From assembly GCF_027594745.1 (NCBI RefSeq), contig NZ_CP110854.1:2931501-2995500 (forward strand): a stretch of DNA of 64,000 nucleotides. The letters run 5' to 3'. Below are positions 8,029 to 17,367 of this stretch, one piece after another. Source of the DNA: Saprospira grandis. Lineage in GTDB: Bacteria > Bacteroidota > Bacteroidia > Chitinophagales > Saprospiraceae. Numbering within the stretch: the first letter of the stretch is position 1; each line of letters starts with the position of its first letter. Both the position numbers and the translations under genes were made by a program. The notes beneath the pieces were generated by a model. The model worked only from the letters and a program-made list of their open reading frames with translations. It was not told the origin of the DNA and did no database searches.

Positions 8029-11000
8029 GCTCTAAAAGCTCTTTTAGTATTTGTGTCAATGTAGCAATATTAAGCTCTTTATCTGTGGATTGCAATAAAA
8101 GCTGAATTTGCTGTTTTTGTTGGTTTATCTCTGCTTGTCGTTTTTTAGGATAGCGAATAGTTTTCTTTTTACTTTCGTTGCCTAAGCTATGTAGTTCAAA
8201 TGCAAAAAGTTCTTCGTCTTCACCTAGAGTATCTTCAACAGCACTAAGCTCATTTAGATTATCAAGTTGACTTACTAATTCTTTAAACTTCTCATAAAGT
8301 CGTGGCTCATCTTGATCCTTTATTTTCTCAAGCGTAGAGCCTACGCAGGCTTGTGCTATAGAGTTTAACCAGTCTCCTCTATCTAAATCTGAACGAAGAC
8401 GTTGTAGGAAAACTTTATGTTTTTGATTTAATAGGGCTGTTTTTACAGCTTTAAAACGTGTGTTGAGGGCATCTTTATATGTAGTGAAATCAACTACAGT
8501 TTGTCCTAAAAGCTCTGTAATATATAGCTCAAATCGATTGAGTAACTGATCGTAAGCACGTCTAATTTCTTTAATTGCATCTTGGAGCCGATCAATATAC
8601 AAATCTAAATCTTGGTCTGTTTTCAATTGGTTGTCATTGAAATTCAGGGCCATAGGAAAGTCTTCAAAAAAGACTTTTTCAGGGTCCTTTGCTTCAGCAA
8701 TAGCTTGTCGAATTGCAAGGGCTTCGTTAGATAAGCGCTTAGTAGTTTTACTGTAGACTGGCAGCCCTTTATAGAAGATTAGGAAAGGCTTTACCGTTTC
8801 TATAAAGCTCTTATTAGTCAACTCTTGACGTCCTTTTTGACCTATTAAGTTTCTATACCGTTGAAATAGCTCTAGTTTTGGGCCGTCAACTTTAAAGGCT
8901 TTGATACTATAGCGCTTAGGATTTTTTATGAGAACCTCTAGTACCTCATTAGTTATTGTTGGTATATATACCTCACCTTCAAAAAGAGCAAACTCATTAC
9001 GTTTAGCATAGAGATAAAGCGGCACCCAAAATTTAATAAATCCTTCTTTGAGTTTAAATGGACGTTGGCTTAGAAGTTCTATATACTCATATACTGTTCT
9101 TCCTGCAGCTTTTGTAGTTTCAAGAAAATCATCAGAAGCTGTCCATAGCTTATGAAAGCTTTGATCTGTAGGCGTTTGAAAAATATGCTGGTTTTCTTTC
9201 CACTCAAGGATACCTGTTTCCTTTAATAGAGATAAGTATATAGTCTTTTCAGGAGGGGTTCTTTGAGGGGCAAAGCCAAGATTTTGATCTTTTAGTTCAG
9301 AAGTATATGCTCTCATTAGATTCTTCTGAGCTCTAATCATAGAAGATGATAGCTTGCTTTTGTTTATCATCTCATTCTTGTAGATCGGAGTAGCGTGATA
9401 TATAGTTTCGCAAACTAGAGAGAGTTGTTTGTTTAATGTGCGACTATTTTTGAGCTGAATCTCTTTGCCCTGAAAGGCCCATAGCACTTCTTTGCTTCCT
9501 TTGTAGAAAGCATTATATAATTGTTGGTTCAGTATCTCTTTTTGATTGGCGAGGAGTTTAATCAACTCTTTTTGGGCAACCTTATCATCAGGGTAATTGT
9601 GTTTTACGTACTCAATTTTTTTGATCTCAATAAGAAGTGATTTGATCTCAGCAGTTCTTTTGAAATAGGCATGTAGTATGGGTTCGTGCTTAGCTGTAGC
9701 AGAAGCACTTAAAAAGGCTTTTTTAGTAAGTTTTTCTGCAAAAACAAGATTTATACAGCCATCTATTTCTTTGCTCCCTTTATAGTCTTGTATTGGTTCT
9801 TCTGAAAGTTTATATTCAAAGAAACGAGGAGTCCCAAATTCAAAGAACACAGCTTTTGCTAATTCAAGAGATAGATTGAAAGAAGCTTTTAACTCTTTCA
9901 GCAGGTCAAAGTTTTTATTGATTTTTGCTGTAGCCTGTTCAATCTCTAAGTCAATGTCTAGGTCTGTCCCTTCAAAGAGAACAAAGCATTTTTTATAGCG
10001 CTGAAACCGGATGATTTTATGCTGCTCTAATAACTCTAGTAGCTCTGTTCCATTATCTATTTTTGCTGTAGTATTGAGATATTCTGTATAGAAGGTCTCA
10101 TCCAGTTGAGCTCCTTTGGATGCAAAAATATTGAGTAGTCCAATTGTTTTTAGCAAAAATGCAGCAGATGTAAACTTTTCGTCTAGTACTGCCTCTGCTC
10201 TTTCTAAAGCTGTTTGTATAGCCGCCCATTGACTATAGTGAGGGTTGTGTCTACTTCTTAGTAAGCTATAATTATGCTTTAAGTAATCATAGACATTAGC
10301 CAAATTGTAGAACTCTCCATTAGATTCAAAATCTTTTAACCCTAAGTAGTCATCAGTAGCGATAAAGGAGAATAGAGAGCGTTCATTTTGACCATAGAGC
10401 TGAAGAGCCTTTGTTATAATAGATGCGGCTAGAATATCTAGAGGAAAGAGCTGCGCAGCTATTTTTTCATTAAAGAAGTCTCTTAGTGGAAATGCATTTG
10501 CCCCCTTAATAAGGCTAAAAACCTTCTTAACAGATGTTAGGTCAACTGGAGCTTTTTGTCTACTTGCCAATCTTTCTGCTGCAAGTAGTAGGAGTTGCTC
10601 AACAGGTTCATTAAATGGAACTTCTATAAAACGTCCTTTAACTTTTACCCATTCATTTTGCTGTGCTCTACTTAGTCCAAAAGAGTATGCACTAAAGTCT
10701 TGATGAAGTGTGTTGACCCAGAACATTGAGTACTTTGTATTGCAAACAAACTCAGCTAGTAACTGAATGAAGTAGAGCTCAGCATCTGCCGCTTCTTTAG
10801 CTGCATATTCTAGAAATTTGCCAAATTCATCTGTAAGAATGAGCAGCCCTCTACCTTTATTTTTAGCTTGCTTATGGCGCTTTTCGAGGGCATCAAAAAT
10901 ATCTTTTTGAGTACTACTTTTGTCTAGATGTAATGCTTCTGCAAAAGCTTCTTGAAAAGAAGAATAATTACCGACAATAATGATGCTCTCAACACCTTCT

Positions 11001-11248
11001 AAATATTCAAAATCGCCAAAAATATTAAAGTAGTCACCATCCCGATTTAGCGTTTTTTCTATTGCCCAGAGAAAAGATGATTTTCCACTTCCATAAGCAC
11101 CAATAACACTAAATGCACGAACACCTTTTTCGTAGTTCGTTAATATTTTTTGAAAGCTAGCTCTACTATTTGGGCTAACTAAGTAGTCTATATCGCGCTC
11201 ATGATCTCTTTCAAGATTGACCGAAGGCGTAAAGTTTGATTTGTTCAT
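8021..11248 (-). CDS. sspC: SspC-like P-loop ATPase of the Ssp system
   Basis: 1075 residues. Walker A is GAYGSGKSS (50-58) and Walker B is ILTDEFGK with acidic residues D140-E141. The N-terminal AAA-like domain is followed by a long helical region rich in Lys, Leu and Glu with no membrane segment. In SspABCD systems SspC is the ATPase needed with SspB and SspD for single-strand phosphorothioation. The identity rests mainly on operon position between sspB (11-bp gap) and sspD (8-bp overlap), together with the ATPase motifs. It is AT-rich compared with the housekeeping genes of the window, as are its neighbours, which is consistent with horizontal transfer. Confidence 0.8.
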   Translation of the reverse strand: MNKSNFTPSVNLERDHERDIDYLVSPNSRASFQKILTNYEKGVRAFSVIGAYGSGKSSFLWAIEKTLNRDGDYFNIFGDFEYLEGVESIIIVGNYSSFQEAFAEALHLDKSSTQKDIFDALEKRHKQAKNKGRGLLILTDEFGKFLEYAAKEAADAELYFIQLLAEFVCNTKYSMFWVNTLHQDFSAYSFGLSRAQQNEWVKVKGRFIEVPFNEPVEQLLLLAAERLASRQKAPVDLTSVKKVFSLIKGANAFPLRDFFNEKIAAQLFPLDILAASIITKALQLYGQNERSLFSFIATDDYLGLKDFESNGEFYNLANVYDYLKHNYSLLRSRHNPHYSQWAAIQTALERAEAVLDEKFTSAAFLLKTIGLLNIFASKGAQLDETFYTEYLNTTAKIDNGTELLELLEQHKIIRFQRYKKCFVLFEGTDLDIDLEIEQATAKINKNFDLLKELKASFNLSLELAKAVFFEFGTPRFFEYKLSEEPIQDYKGSKEIDGCINLVFAEKLTKKAFLSASATAKHEPILHAYFKRTAEIKSLLIEIKKIEYVKHNYPDDKVAQKELIKLLANQKEILNQQLYNAFYKGSKEVLWAFQGKEIQLKNSRTLNKQLSLVCETIYHATPIYKNEMINKSKLSSSMIRAQKNLMRAYTSELKDQNLGFAPQRTPPEKTIYLSLLKETGILEWKENQHIFQTPTDQSFHKLWTASDDFLETTKAAGRTVYEYIELLSQRPFKLKEGFIKFWVPLYLYAKRNEFALFEGEVYIPTITNEVLEVLIKNPKRYSIKAFKVDGPKLELFQRYRNLIGQKGRQELTNKSFIETVKPFLIFYKGLPVYSKTTKRLSNEALAIRQAIAEAKDPEKVFFEDFPMALNFNDNQLKTDQDLDLYIDRLQDAIKEIRRAYDQLLNRFELYITELLGQTVVDFTTYKDALNTRFKAVKTALLNQKHKVFLQRLRSDLDRGDWLNSIAQACVGSTLEKIKDQDEPRLYEKFKELVSQLDNLNELSAVEDTLGEDEELFAFELHSLGNESKKKTIRYPKKRQAEINQQKQQIQLLLQSTDKELNIATLTQILKELLEHD

Positions 11249-11259
11249 TACAGAGTTAT

Positions 11260-12153
11260 TTACTTATAGTAGTCTTCTAAAATGCTTTGCTTTGTTTCTG
11301 GGGTTAACATGCTTTCTTCAAATTGAAGAACTCTATTTCCAGCTGTTTCAGAGTAGGTGATGCCTGGGTACTTGTTTGTTAAAGCAGTTATTTTGTTCAG
11401 AAGTCCGTCCGCATTTAATCCAAATATCCATGCAGGAGAGTTGGGATTACTAAGTAATCTTTTAAAAGAAATACTACTTTCTCCTTCTTGCATGATATCC
11501 AAAATTACATAGAGCACAATTTCTTCTGCTAGCTCTTCACGATCCGTGTATTGAAAGGAGTATAGTTTTTCGCCATCTTCAGATCGCACTATAGTTAGTA
11601 AGTTCAGCTCATGTAATAAGCCAGAAAAACTATCTTCTATTTCTTTAATTTTTTGAGAGGCAGGTTGGTAAGATTGCAGAAAAACTTGAACATCTCGCTT
11701 AAGTGTATTCGGAGAGATTTTCTGCTTTTCTGACTCACAAAAGCGTTTAATGAATTTTTGGAGCTGAGCGGCTTTGAACTCTTGCTTCTGAGGGAAAAAA
11801 CTATTGAATGCTAGGTTGTATATCGTAGCATAATTAGTTTTTACTAGAAAATAGTGTAGTAGCCATATCGAATTGATATCTTCTAAGTAAGGGTCTTTTC
11901 CAAGTCCATCTCGAAATAAGAAGTTACCTAGACTAGTGACACCATCATCCTTTTCATCAGCAGGTTTATAGATGTTAAAGGATATTAACCAGTATCGCAA
12001 TGCGGCAACCATATTTTTACCAATACCTAGTGCGACAACAGATTCGTCTGAATTGAAGTTATTCCCTTCTGTTCTTAGAAAGTCATAGCCTTTTTTTAGC
12101 CAAAACTGCTTGCAAATAAATGAGTTGTGTCCAGAGAAGTGAAGCTTAGACAT
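11260..12153 (-). CDS. sspB: SspB-like DNA nickase, DUF4007 family
   Basis: 297 residues, full length for DUF4007. Typical features are the N-terminal FSGHNSFICKQFWLKKGYDF segment, then LGIGKNMVAALRYW, and a middle block on a predicted effect of starvation-like helices (IWLLHYFLV). Established work on SspB describes a DUF4007 protein that nicks DNA so that sulfur can be placed in one strand. It is the first gene of the sspB-C-D operon, with the next start 11 bp downstream. No sspA cysteine desulfurase precedes it: upstream there is only a hairpin, a repeat element and the long direct repeat. Sulfur would have to come from a desulfurase such as IscS or SufS encoded elsewhere. Confidence 0.85.
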   Translation of the reverse strand: MSKLHFSGHNSFICKQFWLKKGYDFLRTEGNNFNSDESVVALGIGKNMVAALRYWLISFNIYKPADEKDDGVTSLGNFLFRDGLGKDPYLEDINSIWLLHYFLVKTNYATIYNLAFNSFFPQKQEFKAAQLQKFIKRFCESEKQKISPNTLKRDVQVFLQSYQPASQKIKEIEDSFSGLLHELNLLTIVRSEDGEKLYSFQYTDREELAEEIVLYVILDIMQEGESSISFKRLLSNPNSPAWIFGLNADGLLNKITALTNKYPGITYSETAGNRVLQFEESMLTPETKQSILEDYYK

Positions 12154-12306
12154 CTTTGTATTTTTGTGACTCAGAGTGGTCTATTTATCAAAAAACGCAA
12201 GTTAGCTTTTTAGCCCGATACAACAAAATGTTTTAAAAGCTACCTTAAGTTTACTTCTCTAAAGCATAGACTAGAGCTGTTGATATCGATTTGCAAAAGG
12301 CTGAAC

Positions 12307-12339
12307 TTCTGCTATTTATTCTTTGGGGTAATAGCAGAA
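12307..12339. other. Perfect 10-bp inverted repeat upstream of sspB
   Basis: TTCTGCTATT and AATAGCAGAA flank a 13-base loop, about 155 bp before the sspB start. It may be a leader hairpin or operator of the operon. It has no T-run on either side that would make a good terminator. Confidence 0.4.
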
Positions 12340-12351
12340 CCTTCCTTCTTA

Positions 12352-12531
12352 TGGCCGAAGGCCAAACGGCCTAGCGATGTGCAGCAGTGGCCCGCAGGGC
12401 CAGACCAAGGCAGCAAAGCTGCCGAAGGGCCGAGCGAATAGCGAGCTGCGAAACGTAGCGCCGCAAGGCGAAGCCGCAGCGACAACAAAGACTTTAGTCT
12501 GCAGTTCGACGACTGAAAGGAGTAACGCCCC
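12352..12531 (-). repeat. Modular hairpin element, copy B
   Basis: Minus-strand copy with core GCAGCTCGCTATTCGCTCGG, a GGCAGCTTTGCTGCC hairpin and a GGCCCTGCGGGCC hairpin, and the subtype-2 end CATCGCTAGGCC. Its 5' part carries the extra GTTACTCC...GTCGTCGAACTGC module also found in copy C, and it lacks the usual matching GGCCT, so it looks rearranged. Confidence 0.7.
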
Positions 12532-12572
12532 AAAACAACAGCATCTAGTATATGCTTATAAATAGCGGGACG

Positions 12573-12834
12573 GTTCAGGATTTTATGTATCCGAATAAAA
12601 TTTGAGCCTTTGGCTTGCTAGGATTTGGCTAATCATCGCCTAGGGACAAGCCCCTAGGCTAATCTAAATGGAGTCAGCCCTAAAGGGCCTCAAAGGTGGA
12701 TATATAGTGCCTTACTAAGTGGTTATTGTAGATAAAGGTTTTATCCAAAGGCCCTCTTTAGAGGGCTGTCTGAAAAGCTAGCCTAGGGGCTTGTCCCTAG
12801 GCAGCAAAAAGGAAAAACACAAAATTTTAAATAG
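12573..12834 (+). repeat. Long direct repeat, copy 2 (right of the ssp cassette)
   Basis: Same orientation and nearly the same length as 4046-4310, running from TTCAGGATTTTATGT to ACACAAAATTTTAAATAG. The paired CCTAGGG/CCCCTAGG hairpins and the GGCCCTCTTTAGAGGG block are conserved. Together the two copies bracket the ssp genes. Confidence 0.8.
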
Positions 12835-12853
12835 TCTCCAACAGCAACAAGAC

Positions 12854-14524
12854 CTATTGGGGCAAAAGCAATTGGGGCCAAGCTGCTGCGGGATCAGTGA
12901 TTTCGAGGAGGAGAATGGCCCCCTCTTTTTGGCTATCGATTAGTTTTAGGGGAAGTTGTTTTTGGTCCTGATAATAGGCCTGTACCAAAGGAGGGAGCTC
13001 CTCCCAGCTAGTATTGCTTTGATAGCGACTAAAGCCATTGAGCAATAAATAATAGCGGCTATTGGGCTGGGGCTGTTCTTGCGCCGCCTGTTGGTAGTTC
13101 CAGAAAAGGACCTGAGATTGAGGGGCAAACTGCATATAGTATTCGCCAAAATTGCGCTGTACCGGATTGCTAATGACTATGGCCGCCTGCTGCTGATCGG
13201 GAGAGAAATGCCGCAGGATCAGTTCCCGCTGTTCGATATAGCCTTGGGTTTGGGCATATTGCATACTTTGGTAAGTCGGGTAGGCCAAAGCCAGAATAAA
13301 GAGCGAGATAGAGAGCGCCCTTGCCCCAACAATCAAGCGCTGGGGAGAAAGCGCAAAAAGCGAAAGGGCCAAGGCCCAAGCCCCAATAGATAAGGCATTG
13401 CCATAGTCTAGCCAATAGGCCAGACCGGTCCAAAACCACAAGGGCAGCAGTAGTCCAAGCGTATACTGCTTGCGCTGCCAAAAGGCCTGTAAATAAGGGG
13501 CGGCGGCAATGGCGGCCAAGGGGGCCAAATATAAAAAGTGACGGACATCCGTGCCGCACATAGGCACATAAGCCTTATAAGAAATCGTCATGAAATAGGC
13601 CGAAAAAACACTGAGGCCCAAGCTAAGGCTCCAAAAGGCGGACTCGCTGTCTAGTTTCCAGAGCCTGCCTTTTAGGAAAAAGAGACTGCCTAGGCCCATG
13701 CCCAAAACAGGCAGCAAACCGCTGCGAAGAAATAGAAGGCCCAAACCATAGCTAATGCGTTCTAGTAAATGGGAAATTGGGAGCTGGTCGTAGCTGCAGG
13801 GATTGAAATAACTGCCCAGCTCTATGGCTTTGAAGCGATAGAGAAAACTGCCCGTTTGTCCATAAATCACCCCAAAATAAAGGGCAAAAAAGAGGGCAGA
13901 AAAGCCAATCGCCCAAGCCCAAAAGGCGAGGTATTCACGGCGGTAAACATCTAGAAGAAAGAAGACAAAAAAGACCGGCAGCGATAAGATAATGGTCTCT
14001 TTGGCCCAAAAAGAATAGAGCAAAATCAGGCTAAAGCTCAGGGCATAGGGCCAGCTTGGACCGCCTTGTCGCTTAAAGCGGAGTCGCCAAAGACAGAGAA
14101 AAAGGCCTAGGGTCCCTAAAGCGACAAGAATATCGGGCATGACCTTATCCGAATAAAACAGGCTCCATTCATTGAAGAAAAAGAGCAGAACGCCCCAAAT
14201 GCCGGCCCCTTTCCAACGGCCGCCCAAACTCCAAAAGATCAGTAGGGCCGTGGCGCCCGTGATGAGCATAGCGGGAAGGGCCCCAGCAAAATCATTGATG
14301 CCCAAAAGGGCATAGGAGAGGGCCGTGGGGAAGATCGTCCCCCAGCGATAGGCATAGTGGTCGTCGCCTAAATGAAACTGCCCTTGTACCAATTGAGCGG
14401 CTTGGTACATATAGCCCATGACATCATCATAGCCATAGTGACCATAATAGCCAAAAAAATAATGCCCCAACAACAGGAGCGAGAGCAGGGCGCTAAGGCC
14501 CAAATAGGAGAGAAGTGATTTCAT
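12854..14524 (-). CDS. Polytopic membrane glycosyltransferase, GT39/ArnT-like
   Basis: 556 residues with about a dozen hydrophobic segments. After the first membrane helix an acidic motif, GYDDVMGYMYQAA, lies in the first outer loop, the place of the catalytic Asp in dolichyl- or polyprenyl-phosphate sugar transferases (PMT/ArnT fold). A soluble C-terminal part (about 450-556) follows. Such enzymes use lipid-linked sugars at the outer face of the inner membrane to modify lipids, glycans or proteins. The acceptor cannot be read from the sequence and no glycan gene lies beside it. The gene is flanked by copies 2 and 3 of the structured repeat. Confidence 0.7.
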   Translation of the reverse strand: MKSLLSYLGLSALLSLLLLGHYFFGYYGHYGYDDVMGYMYQAAQLVQGQFHLGDDHYAYRWGTIFPTALSYALLGINDFAGALPAMLITGATALLIFWSLGGRWKGAGIWGVLLFFFNEWSLFYSDKVMPDILVALGTLGLFLCLWRLRFKRQGGPSWPYALSFSLILLYSFWAKETIILSLPVFFVFFLLDVYRREYLAFWAWAIGFSALFFALYFGVIYGQTGSFLYRFKAIELGSYFNPCSYDQLPISHLLERISYGLGLLFLRSGLLPVLGMGLGSLFFLKGRLWKLDSESAFWSLSLGLSVFSAYFMTISYKAYVPMCGTDVRHFLYLAPLAAIAAAPYLQAFWQRKQYTLGLLLPLWFWTGLAYWLDYGNALSIGAWALALSLFALSPQRLIVGARALSISLFILALAYPTYQSMQYAQTQGYIEQRELILRHFSPDQQQAAIVISNPVQRNFGEYYMQFAPQSQVLFWNYQQAAQEQPQPNSRYYLLLNGFSRYQSNTSWEELPPLVQAYYQDQKQLPLKLIDSQKEGAILLLEITDPAAAWPQLLLPQ

Positions 14525-14630
14525 GCTGCTTGTTCTTGGGCCAAAGGTAAGCAGTGGAGGGCAGAAGAAAAAAGAAGATATAGATTGCTGTGGGGGAAAA
14601 TGCTCGGCTCCTAATGAGTAAGATTGGAGT

Positions 14631-14816
14631 GGCTAATCATCGCCTAGGGACAAGCCCCTAGGCTAATCGAATGGAGTCGGCCCTAAAGGGCCTCAAATGC
14701 TAAAATATAGGGCTTGGCTCAATCATTATAGCAAAGAAGGGGCTGAACCAAAGGCCCTCGCAGAGGGCTGTCTGAAACAGCTAGCCTAGGGGCTTGTCCC
14801 TAGGCGCAGAAAAGGG
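14631..14816 (+). repeat. Structured repeat, copy 3 (short form)
   Basis: It contains only the inner ~186 bp of the long direct repeat: both CCTAGGG/CCCCTAGG hairpins in inverted order, GGCCCTAAAGGGCC, and AAGGCCCTCGCAGAGGGC. The outer TTCAGGATTTT and CACAAAA ends are missing. The word preceding it (TAATGAGTAAGATTGGAGTG) recurs at about 15452-15471. Confidence 0.75.
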
Positions 14817-15475
14817 CTGTGGGTTTCCACCCAGAGGTATTATAATTCCTAACAACTAAAGCATTTAATTCCAAAGACCTGTAGGTTAAAACCTACAGCA
14901 AGTGTGTGGCCAATAGGGATGATAAAAAAGGAGCCCAGGGTTAAAACCCTCGGCTCCTAACAAGCAGATATTGTTCTGAGCGGAAGGTTTCAACCTTCCG
15001 CTCAGCCGCAGGATGTTCTAAAGATCCTTTGTTGCTGTGGGTTTCAACCCACAGGTATTACAATTCCTAACAAGCAGATATTGTTTTTTGGGGGGAAGGT
15101 TTCAACTCAAAGGTATTATGATATTTAATATTTAAAGTATTCATTTCCAGAGATCTGTAGGTTAAAACCTACAGCAAGTGTGTGGCCAATAGGAATGATA
15201 AAAAAGGAGCCCAGGGTTAAAACCCTCGGCTCCTAACAAGCAGATATTGTTCTGAGCGGAAGGTTTCAACCTTCCGCTCAGCAGCAGGATGTTCTAAAGA
15301 TCCTTTGTTGCTGTGGGTTTTAACCCACAGGTCTGACAATTATTAACAACTAAAGTATTCATTTCCAAAGACCTGTAGGTTAAAACCTACAGCAAGTGTG
15401 TGGCCAATAGGAATGATAAAAAAGGAGCCCAGGGTTAAAACCCTCGGCTCCTAATGAGTAAGATTGGAGTGGCTA
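14817..15475. repeat. REP/MITE-like hairpin array 2
   Basis: Alternating palindromes GGAAGGTTTCAACCTTCC, TGTGGGTTTCAACCCACA, TGTAGGTTAAAACCTACA and GAGCC...GGCTC, with AACAAGCAGATATTGTT spacers, as in the array at 1703-2092. At least three units (about 14820-14960, 15091-15240, 15335-15455) match the ends of the 2.1-kb insertion element without its gene. Confidence 0.8.
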
Positions 15476-15484
15476 ATAGTCGAA

Positions 15485-17347
15485 TTAAGACTCAAAACGG
15501 CTATCGAGTTCTTCAAAATTGTAGCGAATAAAGCAGCGGCGACCTCTAGGCGATCGCTCTGGATTTTGGCAGGCAAAGAGTCGATCAATAAGGGCCTGCA
15601 TTTCCATGGGGCTAAGCCGTTTGGGTTGTTGTTTGGCCATGCGCATGGCCATGGCTCTGGCCATATTTTGCTCAAAGGAAAGGGAGAGCGATTGACCCAA
15701 TTGGTACTGCTCCAAGATTTCTTTTAGCCAGCCATCTTCTTCGCCCAATTGTTCTAAATAGGCGGGCACTGAAGAGATGACAAAGGTGGTTTCACCCATA
15801 GGGACCAGCTCAAAGCCCATCTTCTTGAGTTCGGGCAGCAGCTCTTGTAAGAGCTTGGCATCTCGCAAGTTTAGGCTGACACTAATGGGGAAGAGGCTGT
15901 GTTGTTGGACCAGCCGCTTATGTTCTAGCCGCTGCAAATAATCATCATAAAGGATGCGCTCTAGGGCGGTCTGCTGATGAATCAGTAAATAGCCCGCTCT
16001 TAATGGGCTAATCATATAGCCTTGGCCCAAATAAAAAAGCTCTTGCTTGGGGCCTTGGCCCATTTGCAGGGTCTCTTCTTCTTCTTGTTCAAAAAGTGGG
16101 GTTTGCTTAGAGAGCTTGGAAGGAAGGGGCTGTTGCTCTTCTTCCTCCTCATTTTGTAAACCCGCATAGAGCTTCTCCCAATGCGCCAGATTGTTTTTTT
16201 CCTGCTCCGTTTTTTGAGGGGGACGATAGCCGCCACTGCCAGTGCTAGACTTTGAGCTGCTCGTTTTATTGGAAAATAGCTGTTGTTTTTCCATCTGTTC
16301 CCGCTCCAATTGCTTACTAATGCTCGACTCCTGCTCAAAATCAATGCTGGGCGTCACATGATGCTGGGCCAAAGCATGGCGGGTACAAACTCTAAGGTAA
16401 TTATAGATCAGACGCTCATCCTCAAACTTAATTTCTTGTTTGCTGGGGTGGACATTCACATCAATTTTGGCTGGGTCTAGCTCAAAGAAAACCACATAAA
16501 GCGGATACATCTTTTGCGGCAAGAGGTCTTCATAGGCCTGAAAAAGCGCATGCTGCAAATAATTGCTTTTGATATAGCGCTGATTGACGTAGAAATACTG
16601 ATCGCCACGCATCTTGCGAGCAAAATCGGGCTTGCCCACATAGCCCCAAATCTTAATAATATCGGTCTCTTCAGAGATGGGAATCAGCGCTTGGGCGTAT
16701 TTCTTCCCCAGTACCTGAATAATCCGTTGTTTGAGGTTGCTGGCAGGCAGATGAAACTGCTTTTGACCATTGTGGTGCAAGGCAAAAAAGATATCGGGAT
16801 GAGCAATGGCAATCTGCTGAAACTCATCGAGAATATGCTTAAACTCTACCTTATCGGACTTGAGGAAGTTGCGTCTAGCGGGAATATTATAAAAGAGGTT
16901 CTTGACCGAAATACTGGTCCCCGCCGCCGCCTGACAAGGTTCTTGCAAGATGAGCTCCGAGCCTTCTACTTGCAGGCGAACGCCCAGTTCTTCGCCCCGC
17001 TTTTTGGTCCGCATTTCTACCTGGGCCACCGCAGCAATAGAGGCTAGGGCCTCGCCCCGAAAACCCATCGTATGCAGGTTAAAAAGGTCTTCTGCCTTCT
17101 GAATTTTAGAGGTCGCATGCCGCTCAAAACTCATCCGAGCATCAGTTTCACTCATCCCAATGCCGTCATCAACCAACTGAATGAGGGTTTTTCCCGCATC
17201 ATTAATGATTAGCCGAATGTTTTGCGCCCCGGCATCAATGGCATTTTCCATCAATTCTTTTACCACAGAAGCGGGCCGTTGCACTACCTCTCCGGCGGCA
17301 ATTTGGTTGGCAATATGGTCGGGCAACAGGCGAATAAGGTCTGCCAT
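15485..17347 (-). CDS. mutL: DNA mismatch repair protein MutL
   Basis: 620 residues. The N-terminal GHKL ATPase motifs are complete: IANQIAAGEVVQRPASVVKE, ELMENAIDAGA, DDGIGM and GFRGEALASI. The C-terminal dimerisation domain follows a low-complexity Gln/Glu/Ser linker at about 340-420. MutL couples mismatch recognition by MutS to strand removal. The usual C-terminal endonuclease motif DQHA(X)2E appears as HQQTALERI, so two of the metal-binding positions differ; divergence here is known in Bacteroidota. The start at 17347 is the only one that gives the full N-terminal motif. A small membrane protein gene lies 20 bp upstream on the same strand. Confidence 0.97.
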   Translation of the reverse strand: MADLIRLLPDHIANQIAAGEVVQRPASVVKELMENAIDAGAQNIRLIINDAGKTLIQLVDDGIGMSETDARMSFERHATSKIQKAEDLFNLHTMGFRGEALASIAAVAQVEMRTKKRGEELGVRLQVEGSELILQEPCQAAAGTSISVKNLFYNIPARRNFLKSDKVEFKHILDEFQQIAIAHPDIFFALHHNGQKQFHLPASNLKQRIIQVLGKKYAQALIPISEETDIIKIWGYVGKPDFARKMRGDQYFYVNQRYIKSNYLQHALFQAYEDLLPQKMYPLYVVFFELDPAKIDVNVHPSKQEIKFEDERLIYNYLRVCTRHALAQHHVTPSIDFEQESSISKQLEREQMEKQQLFSNKTSSSKSSTGSGGYRPPQKTEQEKNNLAHWEKLYAGLQNEEEEEQQPLPSKLSKQTPLFEQEEEETLQMGQGPKQELFYLGQGYMISPLRAGYLLIHQQTALERILYDDYLQRLEHKRLVQQHSLFPISVSLNLRDAKLLQELLPELKKMGFELVPMGETTFVISSVPAYLEQLGEEDGWLKEILEQYQLGQSLSLSFEQNMARAMAMRMAKQQPKRLSPMEMQALIDRLFACQNPERSPRGRRCFIRYNFEELDSRFES

Positions 17348-17367
17348 AAGGAATATAAATTAAGAAA

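Noticed and set aside
4422..12153. BREX, DISARM or classical Dnd system
   Set aside because: No PglZ, BrxL, methylase, DndD or DndE is present. DUF4007, PP-loop enzyme and DUF262-DUF1524 together fit Ssp.
12377..12565. Small frames upstream of sspB as a missing sspA
   Set aside because: They lie in hairpin element B, are far too short for a cysteine desulfurase and have no PLP motif.
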